Origin: an uncultured Eubacteriaceae bacterium
GTDB lineage: Bacteria > Bacillota > Clostridia > Lachnospirales > CAG-274
DNA length: 7,494 nucleotides
Direction of reading: 5' to 3'
Assembly: GCA_946534775.1 (NCBI GenBank)
Contig: CAMNCZ010000043.1
Span: forward strand, 1 to 7,494
The position numbers were made by a program, and so were the translations under genes. The notes under the pieces were generated by a model, which had not been told where the DNA came from, searched no databases, and was given only the letters and a program-made list of their open reading frames with translations. Numbering within the stretch: position 1 is the stretch's first letter; every line of letters starts with the position of its first letter. This document shows positions 6,794 to 7,494 of this stretch, one piece after another.

Positions 6794-6813
6794 TATTAAA
6801 CGGGGGTGAGTGT

Positions 6814-7494
6814 GTGAAATATGCGCTTGTGGTCATATCAATAGCGGTAAAGGCGCTTGACCGCGTATTTTCATACAAAATACCCGATGAAATGCAGGGC
6901 GTTTTAAGCGTGGGTATGCGTGTGAACGTACCTTTCGGCAAGGGCAACAAGGTGATAGAAGGCTATGTTATAGCACTCAGCAATACCGCGGATATTGCAG
7001 ATGAAAAAATAAAGCCGATAGCCGCTTTGCTTGAAAACTACCCGGTTATCAGCGAAAAACGTATTGAGTTGGCCTATTGGATGCAAAAGGAGTATTACTC
7101 CACTTTAAGTGAGTGTATTCAGTGCATAATACCCAAAAAGGTAAAAAGCAAAACCTACAAATGTGTTTTTATAGACACCGAAAATGCCGATAAAGAGCTT
7201 ATAGACAGTATAATCAAAAAAAACAACAAGCAAAGCCGTGTGCTGGAGCTGCTTATAAACGGAGACAGTGTGCCCGTAAATCATATAAAAGCTTTTCTGG
7301 GTGTTGATACGGCGCCGATAAATGCGCTTATCAAAAAAGAAATTTTGAAAACCGAAGAGAACGAGATCTACCGCGGCAATTACAACGCCGCAAGGTCGGT
7401 AAAAAGTTCGCCGTTTGAATTGAACAGCGAGCAGCAGGCGGCGGTTGATACCATTCTTTCGCAGGACAGCAGACCCGGGCTCTTGATGGGTGTT
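6814..7494 (+). CDS. priA: Primosomal replication-restart helicase PriA (5' part, cut by the window end)
   Basis: PriA is a superfamily 2 DNA helicase that recognises stalled forks and reloads the replicative helicase. The start is GTG at 6814, with GGGGGTGAG (6802-6810) just upstream, and the frame stays open to the last base, giving 227 of an expected 700-800 residues. Residues 1 to about 105 match the 3'-DNA-end-binding domain: ALDRVFSYKIPDEM (14-27), GMRVNVPFGKGNKVIEGYV (34-52) and a CIQCIIPKK (101-109) end. A winged-helix-like segment follows (about 138-185). The helicase core begins with the Q-motif-like LNSEQQAAV (203-211) and stops at GLLMGV (222-227), right where the TGSGKT Walker A sequence is expected. 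The first 51 bases of the intergenic stretch after rpoZ hold the hairpin, and Bacillus coaBC is absent from this position. Confidence 0.92.
   Translation, partial: MKYALVVISIAVKALDRVFSYKIPDEMQGVLSVGMRVNVPFGKGNKVIEGYVIALSNTADIADEKIKPIAALLENYPVISEKRIELAYWMQKEYYSTLSECIQCIIPKKVKSKTYKCVFIDTENADKELIDSIIKKNNKQSRVLELLINGDSVPVNHIKAFLGVDTAPINALIKKEILKTEENEIYRGNYNAARSVKSSPFELNSEQQAAVDTILSQDSRPGLLMGV

Noticed and set aside
6814..7494. Possibility that priA is a pseudogene because the frame lacks helicase motifs
   Set aside because: The missing motifs lie beyond the window edge. The frame is open and family-like up to the last base, so this is truncation by the window.

Overview
The window reads as core chromosome of a Gram-positive, low-to-moderate GC bacterium, most likely an anaerobic Clostridia/Eubacteriales member. 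Three things point there: gene order matching Firmicutes neighbourhoods, strong purine-rich Shine-Dalgarno sites before nearly every gene, and a 361-residue SigA-type sigma factor with a short region 1.1. Codon choice (frequent ATA, AGG and AGA beside GC-ending codons) is even across the window, and I see no mobile element, tRNA, rRNA or CRISPR array. All genes are on the + strand.

Layout. (1) Positions 2-271 hold the 3' end of an unrecognised gene, closed by a good intrinsic terminator (275-312). (2) A dgt-dnaG-rpoD block (410-4415) follows: an HD-domain dNTP triphosphohydrolase, DNA primase and the housekeeping sigma factor. It has a consensus -10 upstream and a terminator at 4439-4464. (3) A new promoter region (-10 at 4524-4529) starts the yicC/yloC-remA-gmk-rpoZ-priA block (4574 to the window end), the same order as yloC-remA-gmk-rpoZ-coaBC-priA in Bacillus but without coaBC. 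priA is cut by the window edge just before its expected Walker A motif.

How the genes fit together. The two blocks place replication priming (DnaG) and restart (PriA) beside transcription initiation (sigma A, omega), guanine-nucleotide metabolism (Dgt, Gmk), an endoribonuclease family (YicC/YloC) and a small DNA-binding regulator (RemA). DnaG and Gmk are known (p)ppGpp targets in Firmicutes, so the region is a plausible growth-rate control hub, although the sequence alone cannot show that.

No wholly new system is visible. The most notable departures from the ordinary are a long, purely acidic C-terminal tail on RNA polymerase omega (140 residues against about 67 in Bacillus), a perfect 12-bp hairpin without a T-tract between rpoZ and priA, a short palindrome directly before the rpoD terminator, and a TTG start for rpoD.
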